Shown piece after piece: positions 1 to 12,249 of a DNA stretch of 64,000 nucleotides. The stretch is from Chaetoderma sp. LZ-2023a (Eukaryota; Mollusca; Caudofoveata; Chaetodermatida; Chaetodermatidae). The position numbers were made by a program, and so were the translations under genes. Each line of letters opens with the position of its first letter. Within the stretch, counting starts at the first letter, position 1. The stretch is from the NCBI GenBank assembly GCA_034401795.1, contig CM067374.1:91635222-91699221 (forward strand), written 5' to 3'. Under the pieces are notes generated by a model, which worked only from the letters and a program-made list of their open reading frames with translations, did no database searches and was not told where the DNA came from.

Positions 1-150
1 TAATCTGATTGCTGTCACATTGACCTTTGACTCTGAGCCTAAGTGTATCACACCTCTTCGAGACCCAACGGGCAACTTTCCACCCATGTCTGGTCAAGAT
101 ATCTCCAGTAGAACCATAGTTATTGACAAATACGCTTTGGTGGCTAGCTT

Positions 151-194
<44 letters not shown>
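151..194. repeat. (TCTG)n microsatellite
   Basis: About eleven uninterrupted copies of TCTG directly precede the much longer CTGG-type array. It is simple sequence and not coding. Confidence 0.95.
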
Positions 195-204
195 GCTGAT
201 TAGC

Positions 205-908
<704 letters not shown>

Positions 909-1769
909 AGAGACATGACGGTTTATGGAGCTGCTACCCGAAGCTAAAAATAGAAACATGTCAGTTAGTACAATTTTGAAGACGAAGTAAGAAATGATAT
1001 ATTGAATATTTCGGACTTTATTTGTTTGGAAGTCATTGCTGCATTGTGGATTCAATCAGAATCAGAATTGCTCACCAAGCGTTTTACTTACTGCGTCGTT
1101 TGATGACCATCTCGATTGAATCATAAATCAAAAAGAGGTATTCCCCCTCTGGAACCGCTGGTCCGATGAAGCTAAGATTTGGGAACTATAATTAGCCACG
1201 ACGACCCCTTGTTCAATTGAAGAATATGTTTATTTAAAACATTTTAACAACAATATTGACATGTAACTTATTTGGGTCCGAATTCGGCATACATGCTCGA
1301 TGATATGGTTGGTGGTCATATTGATTACGTCATAAATTACAAACAACATATCTTCTGGTACTTCTGAACCAATCCAGTAAGTAGAATACTCAAATGCAAT
1401 TTATCTCTTTAAAAACATGGTCTAACAGATTTTGAGAATTTTGAGGACATGTTATGGAATTTAACAGTGATAATGTCTCGCTGTATGCCATTTGGCCTCG
1501 TGAGTCGGAATTTGTCACTTACATAGATGTTGAATGATTGATTTTCCTGCCATCTAAAAAGAACGCCTTCTATCGACCTTCTGAGCCGGTCTAACTGAAT
1601 TTCTGGGAATCAGATCATAGCTGAAAATGCATTCAATGTAGTTCAAGGGAAGCTCATATCATACAAGGTCGTAGAATCTAGGTAGCTGCGGGTTCCCGAT
1701 TTTTTTATATTATCAGATGCTTTTTCGGATCACGAAATCTCTTCGATCATATATAGTCAATGTGAATTA
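909..1769. other. Unassigned stretch, one weak hairpin-H relic
   Basis: No gene seen. Around 975-1040 the words GAATATTTCGGAC and GGAAGTCATTGCTGC resemble a decayed half of hairpin module H. Around 1310-1345 ATTGATTACGTCATAAATTAC resembles family A. The rest is AT-rich and not recognised. Confidence 0.4.
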
Positions 1770-2161
1770 ACATTCCAGCCTAATACTGTATCCATCGACA
1801 TCGATCATATGACGTCATAATCAACTACGTGACGTGTAGAATGAAATCATAACCAATGACGTCATTATGATGTCATGAATGACGTAAATATGTACATCGC
1901 GAACGCATGTTTGAAGACGGACTATGTGTTGTTGTAAGAATTGCATGTCTTTACTATTTAATAAATATCGTGTTGAATATTTTGCAACTAATTTGACTGG
2001 AAGCTGTTAAATAAGTTGCAAAATATTCAACAACTTAACTGTATAGTTTTCAGGAAATTGATAGTCAGGGCATTCTGGGATCGATTAATCCCAACACGGC
2101 GAGGTGTGGGTGGAGCTTAGCTAGTGATGGGCGGGGCGTAGCTAAAACTGGGAAGGTCCAT
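1770..2161 (+). mobile_element. Family A1 MITE copy
   Basis: The left half carries a run of TGACGTCAT/CGTCATAATCAA words. It is followed by ACTATTTAATAAATAT, hairpin module H (about 1970-2035) and a right half with TGATAGTCAGGGCATTC, ATCCCAACACGG and GATGGGCGGGGC. It ends in AACTGGGAAGGTCCAT. The order matches the other A1 copies in the window. The H loop is shortened compared with the consensus. Confidence 0.8.
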
Positions 2162-2249
2162 GACGGTACCACTATGATTATACTCATATTTCATTCTGTC
2201 TAATTACGTTGTCCGTCCCCTTTATCATACCAAAATACCAATATTGAGG

Positions 2250-2610
2250 ACAACGGAGGGGTCCGATCGGTCACTCAAGTATCTGACGACATAATCTCAG
2301 TACGTCACTTGCTAGCTGACGTCACAATCAAAAGAGGTATGTCCAACATGAAAGTGGCACTGGTTAATTGTGTCTTTCTGTAAATTCACAATTTCTTAAA
2401 CATTCTGTTGAATTTCTTGAAATTAATTTGACTGAGAAATATCGCCGCTCGCTGGCAAATTAGTTTCAAGATATTAAATGGCTTACCTGTATCGTTACCT
2501 TGGTATTGAGATTCTAAGAATGCAGGTTAAAATCGATTCAAGCGCGCATACAAGTGAGCAGTTTAGCTAGAAAGTGGCGGCGAATAGCTAGAAATGGGTC
2601 GCTAAATTTG
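2250..2610 (+). mobile_element. Family A2 MITE copy, diverged
   Basis: A2 differs from A1 by its left end (GATCCGATCTGTCACTCAAG type) and right end (AGAAATGGATCCCTCCATT type). This copy has CACTCAAGTATCTGACGAC, decayed hairpin arms around 2400-2480, and TTTAGCTAGAAAGTGGCGG near the right end. It is noticeably older than the A1 copies. Confidence 0.65.
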
Positions 2611-3365
2611 ACTGAAATATGTCTATGGTAACAATAACTTTCAGTCAAATTGTTCTGAAAATATACAACATATTTCATACATATAACCCTGAAAGTGAAT
2701 GTGTGAAATCAAGACGATGAGTCATACATGTAGCCTACTAATGAGTAGCCGTTCGGTTCAGCAGATGTGGGTTCACCAGCTGCTAAGCTCGCCTGTTTGT
2801 TGACATTCGCTCTTCGACGCGCTGTCAAACATCGATTCTCACCACCCTGTGACGTCATTGTTTGGGAGAATAGGAGCGTATCATGGGACGATTACGTCAC
2901 TAAGCCTGACTCCGAACTGGCACTTGATTTGATAAAGACACTGGCGAGATTAGGTATATAATGCAACGCATCTGTTCTTTGGGTGTATTGTTACGCAGTT
3001 TTCTTTCTTTCTACACCAGTGTACGCGCCGCCGCCGCTGTCACCGCCACCATCACCACCACCGCAGACCGTACTAAAGCAAGGGGCGGGGTGGTGGCGGG
3101 CGGGGTAACTATACCGATTACAGGCGGAGTTCGGCCGTACGCAATCACGGGCAACAGTATTCGAGCTATCCGAGTGGTAAACTTTCAAAACAGTCTTCTC
3201 TTATCTTGTAGATAACCATTCCACAAAACCACTACAGAGGTCGGTTTGGCCCGCTTGGCCATTAAAGGGTTGTGCATAGGAGTAGTGGCACCGAAATGGA
3301 GTCCTTGTTCGATTTTAGATCCCAGGCGGCGCCTTGATGGAATTCTCGACATTCTCTACAATGGA
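2611..3365. other. Unassigned stretch
   Basis: A possible hairpin half lies at about 2610-2670 (CTTTCAGTCAAATTGTTCTG). Two short open frames (2767-2961 and 2961-3215) have no recognisable domain and are rich in CCG/CAC simple sequence. I do not call a gene. Confidence 0.4.
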
Positions 3366-3705
3366 GACATCCGATCTGCCAATCAAGTAGGCCCCTATAT
3401 GACGTCATAATCAATTGTCAATTGCAGGCTGACGTCACAATCAAAGCGTGTAATGAATGAAGTATTTAGCCAAGTTATGAACATTTAAAAGTCCGTCCAG
3501 TGTGCAAATAGTAAGCCGTTGACTGATTTACTGTCCCCATTAATGCCCTGTCATTACTGACACAGTCCAATTAGTTTCAAAATATTCAACAGCTTAGTGC
3601 CTACCTGTACGTATTTGAAAGTGGGATTCTGATAATTCAGGATTCGTAAACCGTGGGTGGAACTTAGCTAGATATGGGTGTGACATAGCTAGAAATGGGA
3701 CCCTT
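3366..3705 (+). mobile_element. Family A2 MITE copy
   Basis: Starts in AATGGAGACATCCGATCTGC and contains TGACGTCATAATCAATTG and GGCTGACGTCACAATCAAAG. Only the right arm of hairpin H remains (about 3565-3595). It ends in GACATAGCTAGAAATGGGACC. The left hairpin arm appears lost. Confidence 0.7.
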
Positions 3706-3827
3706 TATAGGGATTTTTTTGTTATCAATTCCGGAGCATGACCGGATGTAGGAATTATTATTGCGTCCGGGTTGACGAACATTGTACTGGTAGTAAGAGT
3801 TGTCTAACCCTTGCTATGGCTGTCTAC

Positions 3828-4045
3828 AACAATGGAAGGATCCGATTTGTCACTCAAGTATCTTACGTAATAATCAAATACGTAATATATTAGCTTACGT
3901 CACAATCAACACGACGCATGTCCGTCGCCAAAGTCTAAGGATCCTTCATCACCTGTCGAATTTTTTGAAAATAATTTCACTGAGAGGCTTAGTCAGCTTA
4001 CCTGTATAGTTACCTTGAATTGGGATTCTGCGAATTAGGTCTCAA
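3828..4045 (+). mobile_element. Family A2 MITE copy, internally deleted
   Basis: Begins AATGGAAGGATCCGATTTGT, matching the A2 terminus, and carries the CGTAATAATCAAATACG type words. The central hairpin is largely missing. It runs into the common right-half sequence TACCTGTATAGTTACCTTG. Confidence 0.65.
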
Positions 4046-4059
4046 ACAGTTAAAATGAG

Positions 4060-4440
4060 GGCATCTCTGTAACTCAAGTAGTCCCTGTATGACGCCATAT
4101 CCAATTACGTCACATGTGGGCTGTCGTCACAATACACATTGACGTATCTACTAGCTCCGTCAGGAACAATGAAATGCCCGTCAAGTATACGAATTGTATT
4201 TCTTTGATGGATTTACTATTTAATAAATATTCTGTTGAGTATTTTGAAATTCCTGTGTAATTACATTGAAATTGGGATTCTGGTTATTTAGTCTTCAAAG
4301 TATATAAATCGATCCCAACACGTGCAAAACGTAGGCGGTGCTTAGCTGGAAATGGGCGGGGAATAGGTAGAAATGGATCTCTCTGTTGATTCTAAGACGC
4401 GCATAAAGTTAGAAAGGGTGGGGCATAACTAGCATGCCAC
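4060..4440 (+). mobile_element. Family A2 MITE copy
   Basis: Contains ACTCAAGTAGTCCCTGTATG, GTACGAATTG-type sequence with TTTACTATTTAATAAATATTC, and the right half with GGCGGTGCTTAGCTGG and GGGTGGGGCATAACTAG. The 3' hairpin arm is missing. The extra CTAG-rich tail may be a partial second copy. Confidence 0.55.
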
Positions 4441-4544
4441 TATTATATGCGGTTTTCTTCCTCATTATGACGTGGATGGCGTAGAGGACCATAGAATGAA
4501 TATTTCATTGCAGTACAGCGATATAACCAGATTTATTTGTCATC

Positions 4545-4860
<316 letters not shown>

Positions 4861-5459
4861 TGGGATAGATGTCTTGACCGCTGGATCGTCACTGACTGAT
4901 TGACATCTGACGCAGACGATCGGCTATGTATGTAGCCTCCAAAAGTAAGTAAATTCTTTTTTTGTTAATTCGAATAGAAATTCTGCTTAAATAGCATGCA
5001 AAATACGGAACTACAAAACTACAGTAAAGATAAATAGGGGAAATACGGTAATACGGCGAGGCGGTAAGCATTACAGAATTGCGTTAAAACATAACGCATA
5101 TATCGCTGCTATATGACTATATGATAATTTCTATTCATTTTGGAAATTGCTGCCGTAAACCGTTGCTGCACATATCTAGACAACTTTCAGCATTAGTGTT
5201 TACATAAGCTACACAAATCTGTCTTGTACTGACGGTGAAACAACTAGGCCTAGCCTTTGAAATCAGCAAGATAATGGTGAAAGCGAGGGTTTTTTATCTA
5301 GCAGTTTCCCCGAAACCTGACACCGTTTGGCATGGAAAACTTCAAAAATAAATTAGTACGTTTTCAAAACAAGGTAGAATTTCTGGTTTTCTTTGCAAAT
5401 ATAGTGCCTTATTTACATGTATGAGCTGTATGGTAAAACTGCCGACTCATGGTATAGAG
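4861..5459. other. Unassigned stretch
   Basis: AT-rich DNA with no recognisable coding or repeat structure. The 60-aa minus-strand frame at 4889-5071 has no domain. Confidence 0.4.
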
Positions 5460-5660
5460 CATCTATCTATAGAACAGCTATGTCCAACAGGAGCATTGAA
5501 AAGTCCTTCACCTGTACGAATTGAAGAGCTTTTTACTATTTAATAAGCAGCAACACCCAGTCAAATTAATTTCAAAATATACAGCTCACCTCCATAGGTG
5601 AAAAGGGGATTCTGGGAAGTCATGGTTCAAAGTATGTATATAATTCACGACGACTACGAC
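5460..5660 (+). mobile_element. Family A2 MITE, partial copy
   Basis: Carries TTTTACTATTTAATAAGCAG, the right arm of hairpin H (CACCCAGTCAAATTAATTTC) and GGGATTCTGGGAAGTCATGG. The left CRE-rich half is absent. It continues directly into repeat K, as the copy near 9110 does into CACAATGACGACGGCTATG. Confidence 0.6.
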
Positions 5661-5734
5661 GAATGTGTGTGTAAGCGTATCATCTCTTTCCGTGGCCGCT
5701 CAGCTCTACGCATTCACTTGGTTGTGTCTAGAAT

Positions 5735-6497
5735 GGACCATTCCACATTATCCATCCATCACAATCAACTACATGACGTCTAGAATGGCATCATAATCAA
5801 TGACGTCATTATAACGTCATGCATGACTTAGACAAGTACGTCATGAACACATAATGGACCTTTCCAGTTTCAGCTAGGCCCCGCCCACCTCTAGCTAAGC
5901 TCCACCCACATCTCGCTCGTGTCGGGATCGATCGATCCTTGAAATACCTGACTATCAATTTCCAAAAAACTGTACAGGTAAACTGTTAAATATTTTGAAA
6001 CTAATTTGACGGGTTGCTGTTGCTGCTTATGGCAGCAACAGCGCCCAGTCAAATTATTTCAAAATATTAAAGAGCATGTTTATTAAATAGCAGACATACA
6101 ATTCTTACAACGTGTTGGACGATTAAGAGTTAAAGACGGGCCAACTAGAATCATTTATGACGTAATTATTATGATGTCAGCATGCGTGTCACTTAGTTGT
6201 CTATGACATCATATGACGTCATATAATCGAAGGATAAAATTGGAAAGGTCCATTGAGAACGGACTATGGGCTGTTGTAAGAATTGAATGTCTACTATTTA
6301 ATACATATTCTGGTTAATATTTTGAAACTAATTTGACTGGACCCAGTCAAATTAGTTACAAAATATTCAACAGCCTACCTGTATAGATTTCAGGAAATTG
6401 ATAGTCAGGGCATTCGCAGGGATCGATCCCAACACTGGGAAGTGTGGGTGGAGCTTAGCTAGAGGTGAGCGGGGAATAGCTAAAACTGGAAAGGTCC
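5735..6497 (+). mobile_element. Family A1 MITE, outer member of a nested pair
   Basis: Runs from GGACCATTCCACATTATCC to AACTGGAAAGGTCC and is flanked on both sides by AT (5733-5734, 6498-6499). It inserted into repeat K. It is itself interrupted at 5856-6251 by a second copy in the opposite orientation. Without that insertion it is about 365 bp. Confidence 0.85.
5856..6251 (-). mobile_element. Family A1 MITE, inner member of a nested pair
   Basis: A full copy of 396 bp with terminal inverted repeats GGACCTTTCCAG at the left and TTGGAAAGGTCC at the right, flanked by AT on both sides. In order on + it has GC-box-like GGCCCCGCCCACC, ATCGATCGATCC, hairpin H, TTTATTAAATAGC, and CRE-like TGACGTCATATAATCG. 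It is oriented opposite to the element it interrupts, so it is the younger of the two. Confidence 0.88.
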
Positions 6498-6804
6498 ATT
6501 GCCTATAGGCGCTGCCATTTTGCGCAAGGAATTGTGGTCATTCACGTTCTCGCCAGATCTACCGCTAACGAGAGCGAAATATTTTTTTTAACGAGAGCGA
6601 GGTAGCTCGCCTCGATTTAGATTGGAATCTTAGATTTAGGATATATTGTCTAGATCTCTCCTGTGCATTAAACGCATACCCTCACTATTGGGGCTAGTTG
6701 GTGGCCTGGGCTAATTGCTTAATGTACATTTGCATCAGAAAATGGTATTGTGATCTGACCCACTGTACCCACGTACATCCCTTAATCTCCGCTTCAACAC
6801 TTGT

Positions 6805-6985
6805 CCCGATCAAATTGGCCAAAGTGGCGTCTGTAGTAATCTTGAGAAACTACCAAAGACATCTAACAGGTAGACATTTTTGAAAATTTACAACTGGAAT
6901 GACTGGTTCGATAACTGAGCCTATCATTCCAATGGTAAAGTGCCCAAACAACGGCCTCTTGGTCTGCAAATCGGCATAGGATATA
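6805..6985. mobile_element. Family B palindromic MITE, diverged copy
   Basis: Arms TTTTTGAAAATTTACAACTG and TCATTCCAATGGTAAAGTGC flank a GGTTCGATAACTGAGCC centre, with CTTGGTCTGCAAATCGGCAT outside. These match the better-kept B copies at 31383 and 37168. Both TTAA ends have decayed. Confidence 0.65.
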
Positions 6986-6999
6986 TCTATGATAAATGG

Positions 7000-7160
7000 A
7001 TGGATCTGATCTGTCACCCAAGCATATGACGTCATAATTATTTACGCCATTGTAGGATGATGTCACAATCAAAATACGCGATGAATGATGTAAACAGCCT
7101 CATCAGGAACATTGAATAGTCAATCACGCGTACGAATTTTGTCTTTATGATTTAATCCCC
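7000..7160 (+). mobile_element. Family A2 MITE, left half
   Basis: GGATCTGATCTGTCACCCAAG, TATGACGTCATAATTATTTACG and ACTGAATAGTC-type words match the A2 left half. It stops at the (AATC)n run. Further A2 right-half scraps (TTTACTATTTAATAAACATTC) resume at about 7250-7500. Confidence 0.6.
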
Positions 7161-7167
7161 GGGATTT

Positions 7168-7208
<41 letters not shown>
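7168..7208. repeat. (AATC)n microsatellite
   Basis: About ten copies of AATC. Confidence 0.95.
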
Positions 7209-7209
<1 letters not shown>

Positions 7210-7234
7210 GCAAACAGTCTTTATTGACAAATCC

Positions 7235-7500
7235 AACATGTGGACATACAGACAATATTCAACATTCTGTTGAATATTTTGATACTAATTTGACTGGGCA
7301 TTGTACGAATTGTATGACCTTACTATTTAATAAACATTCTGTTGAAAATTTGAAACTAAGTTTCCTGGGCATTGTATGTCTTTACCCTTATCAATTGCGT
7401 CCTATAAAAGCTTCACAGGCGTCATAGTCAACACACTTAGTGAATGACGTCTTTAGCTCCATCGTGAATATTGAATAGTTCGTCAAGTGTACACATTTTG
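7235..7500 (+). mobile_element. Family A2 fragments in tandem
   Basis: The words TTCTGTTGAATATTTTGATAC and TTCTGTTGAAAATTTGAAAC occur within 90 bp of each other, each with ACTGGGCATTGTA or CTGGGCATTGTA after it. A left hairpin arm has therefore been duplicated. ATGACGTCTTTAGCTCCATC follows near 7445. Confidence 0.55.
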
Positions 7501-7507
7501 TTTTTAC

Positions 7508-8395
7508 CAGGGTTGGCAACAAATATATATTTTTTCGAAAAAATCTGATTTTTTATATTTAATCAGATTTTTTCGATTTTTACGACTTTTTTACTTCTAT
7601 AACAAAATCGTTGATTCTTTACATGTACTCATGTTCTGAACTCAATAGAATCTAATCTCTAGGAGCTATAAACAATGTTGACCTTATTTATACTATTATT
7701 CTATTAAAATGTATTATGACAATAAACATCGCAGAATTTGTTCTTGTTGTTCTTAAGACATTTTTAAATTTGTTATCACATTTTGAAATAACTTCTGTTC
7801 GACTGGATGGGTCATGACCAAACATCAAATAAACACGCCTACACTACCGTAACCATGGTCTGTCTACACTTCATGAGATACATTTTAACCATCTTAATAT
7901 TTTGTGGATACAATTTTCCAGGCTGTATAACTCTGGACATGGTATAAAATATCTCGAAAACAATTTAACTGAATGTAGTCAGCAATTACTGTCAGTCAAA
8001 TTAGTTCCAAAATATTAAGCAGGGCTAGAGTTATTACTGTCTATTGAAATTATTGTCTAGAGGCTGGCAGCAGACAAAGGCAGGTCAGTTAAAAAATAAT
8101 GTCCACAGAACTGTTATAAATATTACTGATTTGTGCTGTTTACGTATCAAATAACAACTAAAGAAAGTTTCCACTAACTGTAGTACTGTACTGATAGAAA
8201 TAAAGCTTTTTAGTTCTTATATTAGCATAATGTTTTATAACCATGCCTATTAACTATCTGAAACAATAACTACAATAACTTTTAACAACCCCAAAAAATC
8301 TTTATAAAATTTATATTGCAAATGAGTAAAGTTGATCTTTTCAGCTTGATTTAATCATTGATTTAATCATGATTTAATCGATTTGATTAAATCAA
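7508..8395 (+). mobile_element. hAT-like terminus and decayed body
   Basis: CAGGGTTGGCAAC at 7508 matches the usual form of an hAT terminal inverted repeat. The following AATCTGATTTTTT/TTTAATCAGATTTTTTCG stem mirrors TTTAATCATGATTTAATCG near 8360-8395. The expected closing terminus is not visible, so the right edge is only a guess. No transposase reading frame is present. A decayed hairpin H lies at about 7940-8027. Confidence 0.4.
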
Positions 8396-8399
8396 AACA

Positions 8400-8600
8400 T
8401 GAAATTAATTTGACCCGGCACTGTTACGGCCATAGGCAGCAAAATCACCCACTCAAATTAGTTTCAGGATATTCAACACCTAAGCTGTATAGTTAGCTTG
8501 AAATTGGGATTCTGGGAAGTCGTGAATCAAAGTATATAAATTGATTCCAACACGCCAAAAGAATGGACATAGCTTAACTAGAAATGGATCCCACCTTTGA
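8400..8600 (+). mobile_element. Family A2 MITE, right half
   Basis: Starts in the hairpin (GAAATTAATTTGACCCGGC), then GGGATTCTGGGAAGTCGTG, ATTGATTCCAACACGCC and CTAGAAATGGATCCC. Confidence 0.65.
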
Positions 8601-8796
8601 AATTGTCATGAACAAATTTGATCATTAAACGGCCAATACCACTTAGTAATGTGTGGTTCTACCAACATGGACCACTTGTAATAAGTGACCACATATTTTA
8701 GCAAGGGCATTCAGATAGTTAGCTTTGCCCTGCCGGACGCATGTAGACCCAATCGCAATGCACTGATTCTCTTATGAAAAGTGGGGATAAGTTATC

Positions 8797-9112
8797 CAAC
8801 CTGTCACTCAAGTGTTGACGTCATAATCAATTATGTCACATGTAGGCTGACGCCACACTCAAAATACGTAATGAATGACGTAGTTATGGCCATCAGGAAA
8901 GTTGAAAAGTCCGTAAGCTGTACGAATTGTATTTCTTTACAATTTAATAAACATTCTGTTGAATATTTTGAAACGAATTTAACTGTGTTGCTGCTATAAG
9001 CACCGACAGCAGCTAATCAAATTAGTTTTAAAATATTCAACAGCTCACCTCTATAGCTACCTCGGAAATGGGATTCTGGGAAGTCACGGTTGAAAGTATA
9101 TAAATCACAATG
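8797..9112 (+). mobile_element. Family A2 MITE copy
   Basis: AACCTGTCACTCAAGTGTTG, TGACGCCACACTCAAAATAC, TACAATTTAATAAACATTC, hairpin H (about 8955-9045) and GGGATTCTGGGAAGTCACGG occur in the family order. Confidence 0.7.
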
Positions 9113-9155
9113 ACGACGGCTATGAATATAGGCCTATCATCATCTCTTATTGTAT

Positions 9156-9400
9156 TTTAACCGCTTCATGGCATAGCTGGTCAAACTGGCCCCTACAGTG
9201 ATCTAGAGCAAAGTCATATTGCATGCCATGAGGGGGCAGTTTTTGATAATTTACCGCTGGAATGACTCTCAAGACACTCATTCCAGATTCCAGTGGCAAA
9301 ATCTGCGAAAAACATCTTCTTTTGGCCTGCAAATGGACATTCAATATACAAATATTTCAACATTCTTCACCAAATTTAGACAGTAAAGCTTTAATATATT
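9156..9400. mobile_element. Family B palindromic MITE, diverged copy
   Basis: Starts TTAACCGCTTCATGGC, has TACAGTGATCTAGAGC, then arms ATAATTTACCGCTGGAATGA and TTCCAGTGGCAAAATCTGCG, and ends with GGCCTGCAAATGGACATTC. It matches the family B plan with the right end worn away. Confidence 0.65.
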
Positions 9401-9639
9401 ATGACGGCAAAACCAGGTACTGTGTCTATTTCATGTTTTCCCTTATGTATTATAGCATAAAACACTAGGCTGAAGTAATTTATTGTCCATAACACTTCAC
9501 TGGGAAAAGATCCATGCATGCAATTATTTAGCATTATGTATAGACAACTAATGTTCCGAATTTCCAGTCAAACCGCTGTCAATAACATTGTAGCGGGTGG
9601 TTAGATACATAACTCAACAGAAAGGGTATGTATGTGCCA

Positions 9640-10850
9640 AGTTAGTAATGCCTGCAATGTGTTCGGCCCAAGAATTCGACCCATATGGTTAGATAGGTAT
9701 CTGAATATGCTAATGAAGTATTGAGTTAAAAATGTTTACCATGAAGTAATTAATTCGTTGTACACGATTTCATACCAAAAATTGGCTGAAATTTCAGCCA
9801 ATTCACAGTCTGCACTGCTCCATTGTCTGTAGGTTATGCTCGGCCCCAGATTTTCACCCACATAAGCTTGAGTTTAAAAAGTACAATTTAGCCTAAATTA
9901 CATTGAGCTGTAAACAATATGATATCATGTCATTGCTAGCTATATTCATAATTAAAACAAATTCTACAATGAAATAATTCCGTAGTCCGCAATTCCATAC
10001 CGAAATTTGGCTTAAATTTTGGCAGATTGGTGATTTTCAGTACTATACTGTCTGCAATAAGTTCGGCCCATATTCGGTTCGAAATTCATACATGTGGTCA
10101 GATCGGTATATGAATACGCTAATGAAATATCAAGCTTAAAAATGTCTACCAAGAAATAATTTCGTAGTACACAATTCCATGGCAAAAATTTGCACAAGTT
10201 TTGGCAAATCCATGGTTTTCGGTAGCATACTGTCTGTAATAAGTTTAGCCCCAAAATGTCAGACAGATATATAAATACGCTAATAAAATATCGATTAAAA
10301 TAATTCCACCGTAAAGTAATTTTATAATACACAACTTAGTAGTGACCAAAAGTTGTCAGATGCCAACAATTTACGTACCGATATCTATGTACTCTGTCTG
10401 TAACCAGTTTTCGAACATCTAGCCATGCAGAACTCAATATGTATTATTATGTACTAGTGCTGTACGAAATATTACACGATTCTACAATCGAATAATATCA
10501 TAATTACCAAGTATATCCATGTAGTTACTTAATCGCAGTATGTCCCCTTTGAAAGATAGTTGGGTCGCATTAGCCACAATCGGATAGATGTCAATATGTC
10601 CTGGCATATCGCTTGTAATAGGTACGGTTCCTGAATTTCACCCATATGTTTACATAGATATATATGAATGCGCTAATAAAGTAGTTAAAAAATTCTACTA
10701 TGGAGTAATTTCTAAATATGCAATTTAGTCGCAACTTACAGTTTTCAAATGCTAATAATTTACTATATATTCGGAATCTCTGTACTCGGTTTGTAACCAG
10801 GCCTTTGAACATAATACCATCTAGAACTCACTTATGATCATGTCGATAGT
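9640..10850. repeat. Diverged tandem repeat, about 180-220 bp period
   Basis: The words GTTCGGCCC / CTCGGCCCC / GTTTAGCCCC recur near 9655, 9838, 10059 and 10242. Each is followed by a motif like CATATGGTCAGAT-ATATGAATACGCTAATGAA and then by TACACAATTCCAT. At least five units are visible, with substantial divergence. No gene is seen. Confidence 0.7.
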
Positions 10851-10910
10851 CACTTACATGACTGGCGGTATGATCAGCGAACGAAAAGAAGAAGAAGAAC
10901 TCACTAGATA
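10815..10910 (+). mobile_element. Short GAA-tailed retroposon, copy 1
   Basis: The body contains TATGATCATGTCGATAGTC and GACTGGCGGTATGATCAGCG and ends in AAAAGAAGAAGAAGAA. It is flanked by AGAACTCACT on both sides, a target-site duplication. Two more copies are at 29786-29878 and 30892-30931. The length and tail suggest a SINE or a 5'-truncated LINE end. Confidence 0.7.
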
Positions 10911-12249
10911 TTGCACGATTCTATCATTAAATATTTCTTGCAATAATGTGAAAGTCTTTCTATATATCCTATAATTTGGCTCCAGATAAAATCTGAATTA
11001 TCAAACAAAACCCCCAGAATTTACGCATATGGTCAACAAGATGGATGGAAAGATAGACGGACTGCCCGAAATATAATCTGCTTCTTCCTATAGCCCATAT
11101 CTAATCCTATCCAAGGCCGATGCCATTACAACGATCTTAAAGATATGACATTACCAAGAAACTATCATTATTACAATTGCAACCACCATCGGCACTACAT
11201 GGTACAGGTAAGAAACGGTAATTGATAGTAAGAACCTATGTAATATTTAATGTTAATATAACAAGATAAACCCATTTCTTTCTGTCCTGCAAATATACTG
11301 TCAATTTATCACATGTCTAATGGCTATATCTTTATAGTACATTGACTTTAACTTGAAGCCCATGTTTTCCTATATTATATAGTTCCTGTGCCAGTTCTAC
11401 ATGTATAATTTATTTTTTGTTCTATGTAGGAGTCCAAGGTCTAGATATAGTCACTGTCTTTGGCGGACAACCTGTTGTGCTATTGCAAATTGTATATTAT
11501 ATATAAAAAACAATTTGAAGCTCAACTTGAATTATAATAATCTCCGGCCACGCTTTTTGCCATTGATGCCTTGCATCAATATGTGTACTTGTTTATTAAC
11601 TGATTGATAACAAATCAAAATAGCTTGACCCCAGAAATATATGTAGGTCTATATGCCAGCCCCATCTTTCCTGACACTATTATATGAGCTGCCTGCTATT
11701 TTTTATGTTGGTGGCCATTCTTATAATAATATTTTTGTGTTTCTAAATGGTTAAAGTTCGTAAAAGTACGTGGAAGTACGTAACTCATTTTATCATCCGA
11801 AAACTGTTTCCTATAGATCGTGTACCGCCTAGGATCGCCGGACGGCCATCTTGAATTCCTAGGCAGAGAAACATGCAGTTGGACACCGCAATTATCTTTC
11901 TAACAGGTCTAGGTAGCATGAGAGACCTAGTCGCACATTTTGGCGGCCATCTTGAATTTATTTTTAAATGTATAATGGTGTCAGTTTAGCATCGTGTAGA
12001 TCCACAATCAGGAGCGTGTCGAGATTTTTAAAACCAGAAAAAACCAAAATGGAGTACATTTTATGGGTTCTTGCCTCTTGGTCTGACCACTAGACTACCA
12101 AATGGTATCGATACACAAGGCCTATAAGCCGCCATCGTCTGGACGCAAACACAGGTGGCATTAAGGCCATGTTAGACAGTATGCCATTATCGACATGTGT
12201 AGGCATGTATAGCGAATGTTTAAATTAGTTTAAGCCCTCTTATATCAAC
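10911..12249. other. Unassigned stretch
   Basis: AT-rich sequence with no recognisable gene or repeat family. The short frame at 11401-11607 shows no domain. Confidence 0.4.

Larger units (their letters stand above)
5672..6710 (+). repeat. Dispersed repeat K, copy interrupted by a MITE
   Basis: The left part (5672-5734) ends GTGTCTAGAAT. The right part resumes at 6498 with ATTGCCTATAGGCGC and GCCATTTTGCGCAAGGAATT. Between them lies a family A1 element. Compared with the intact copy at 4575 (TCTAGAATTGCG), only the dinucleotide AT is duplicated. Confidence 0.75.

Noticed and set aside
2961-3215. Small Ala/Thr-rich protein gene
   Set aside because: The frame crosses a CCG/CAC simple-sequence patch and has no further support.
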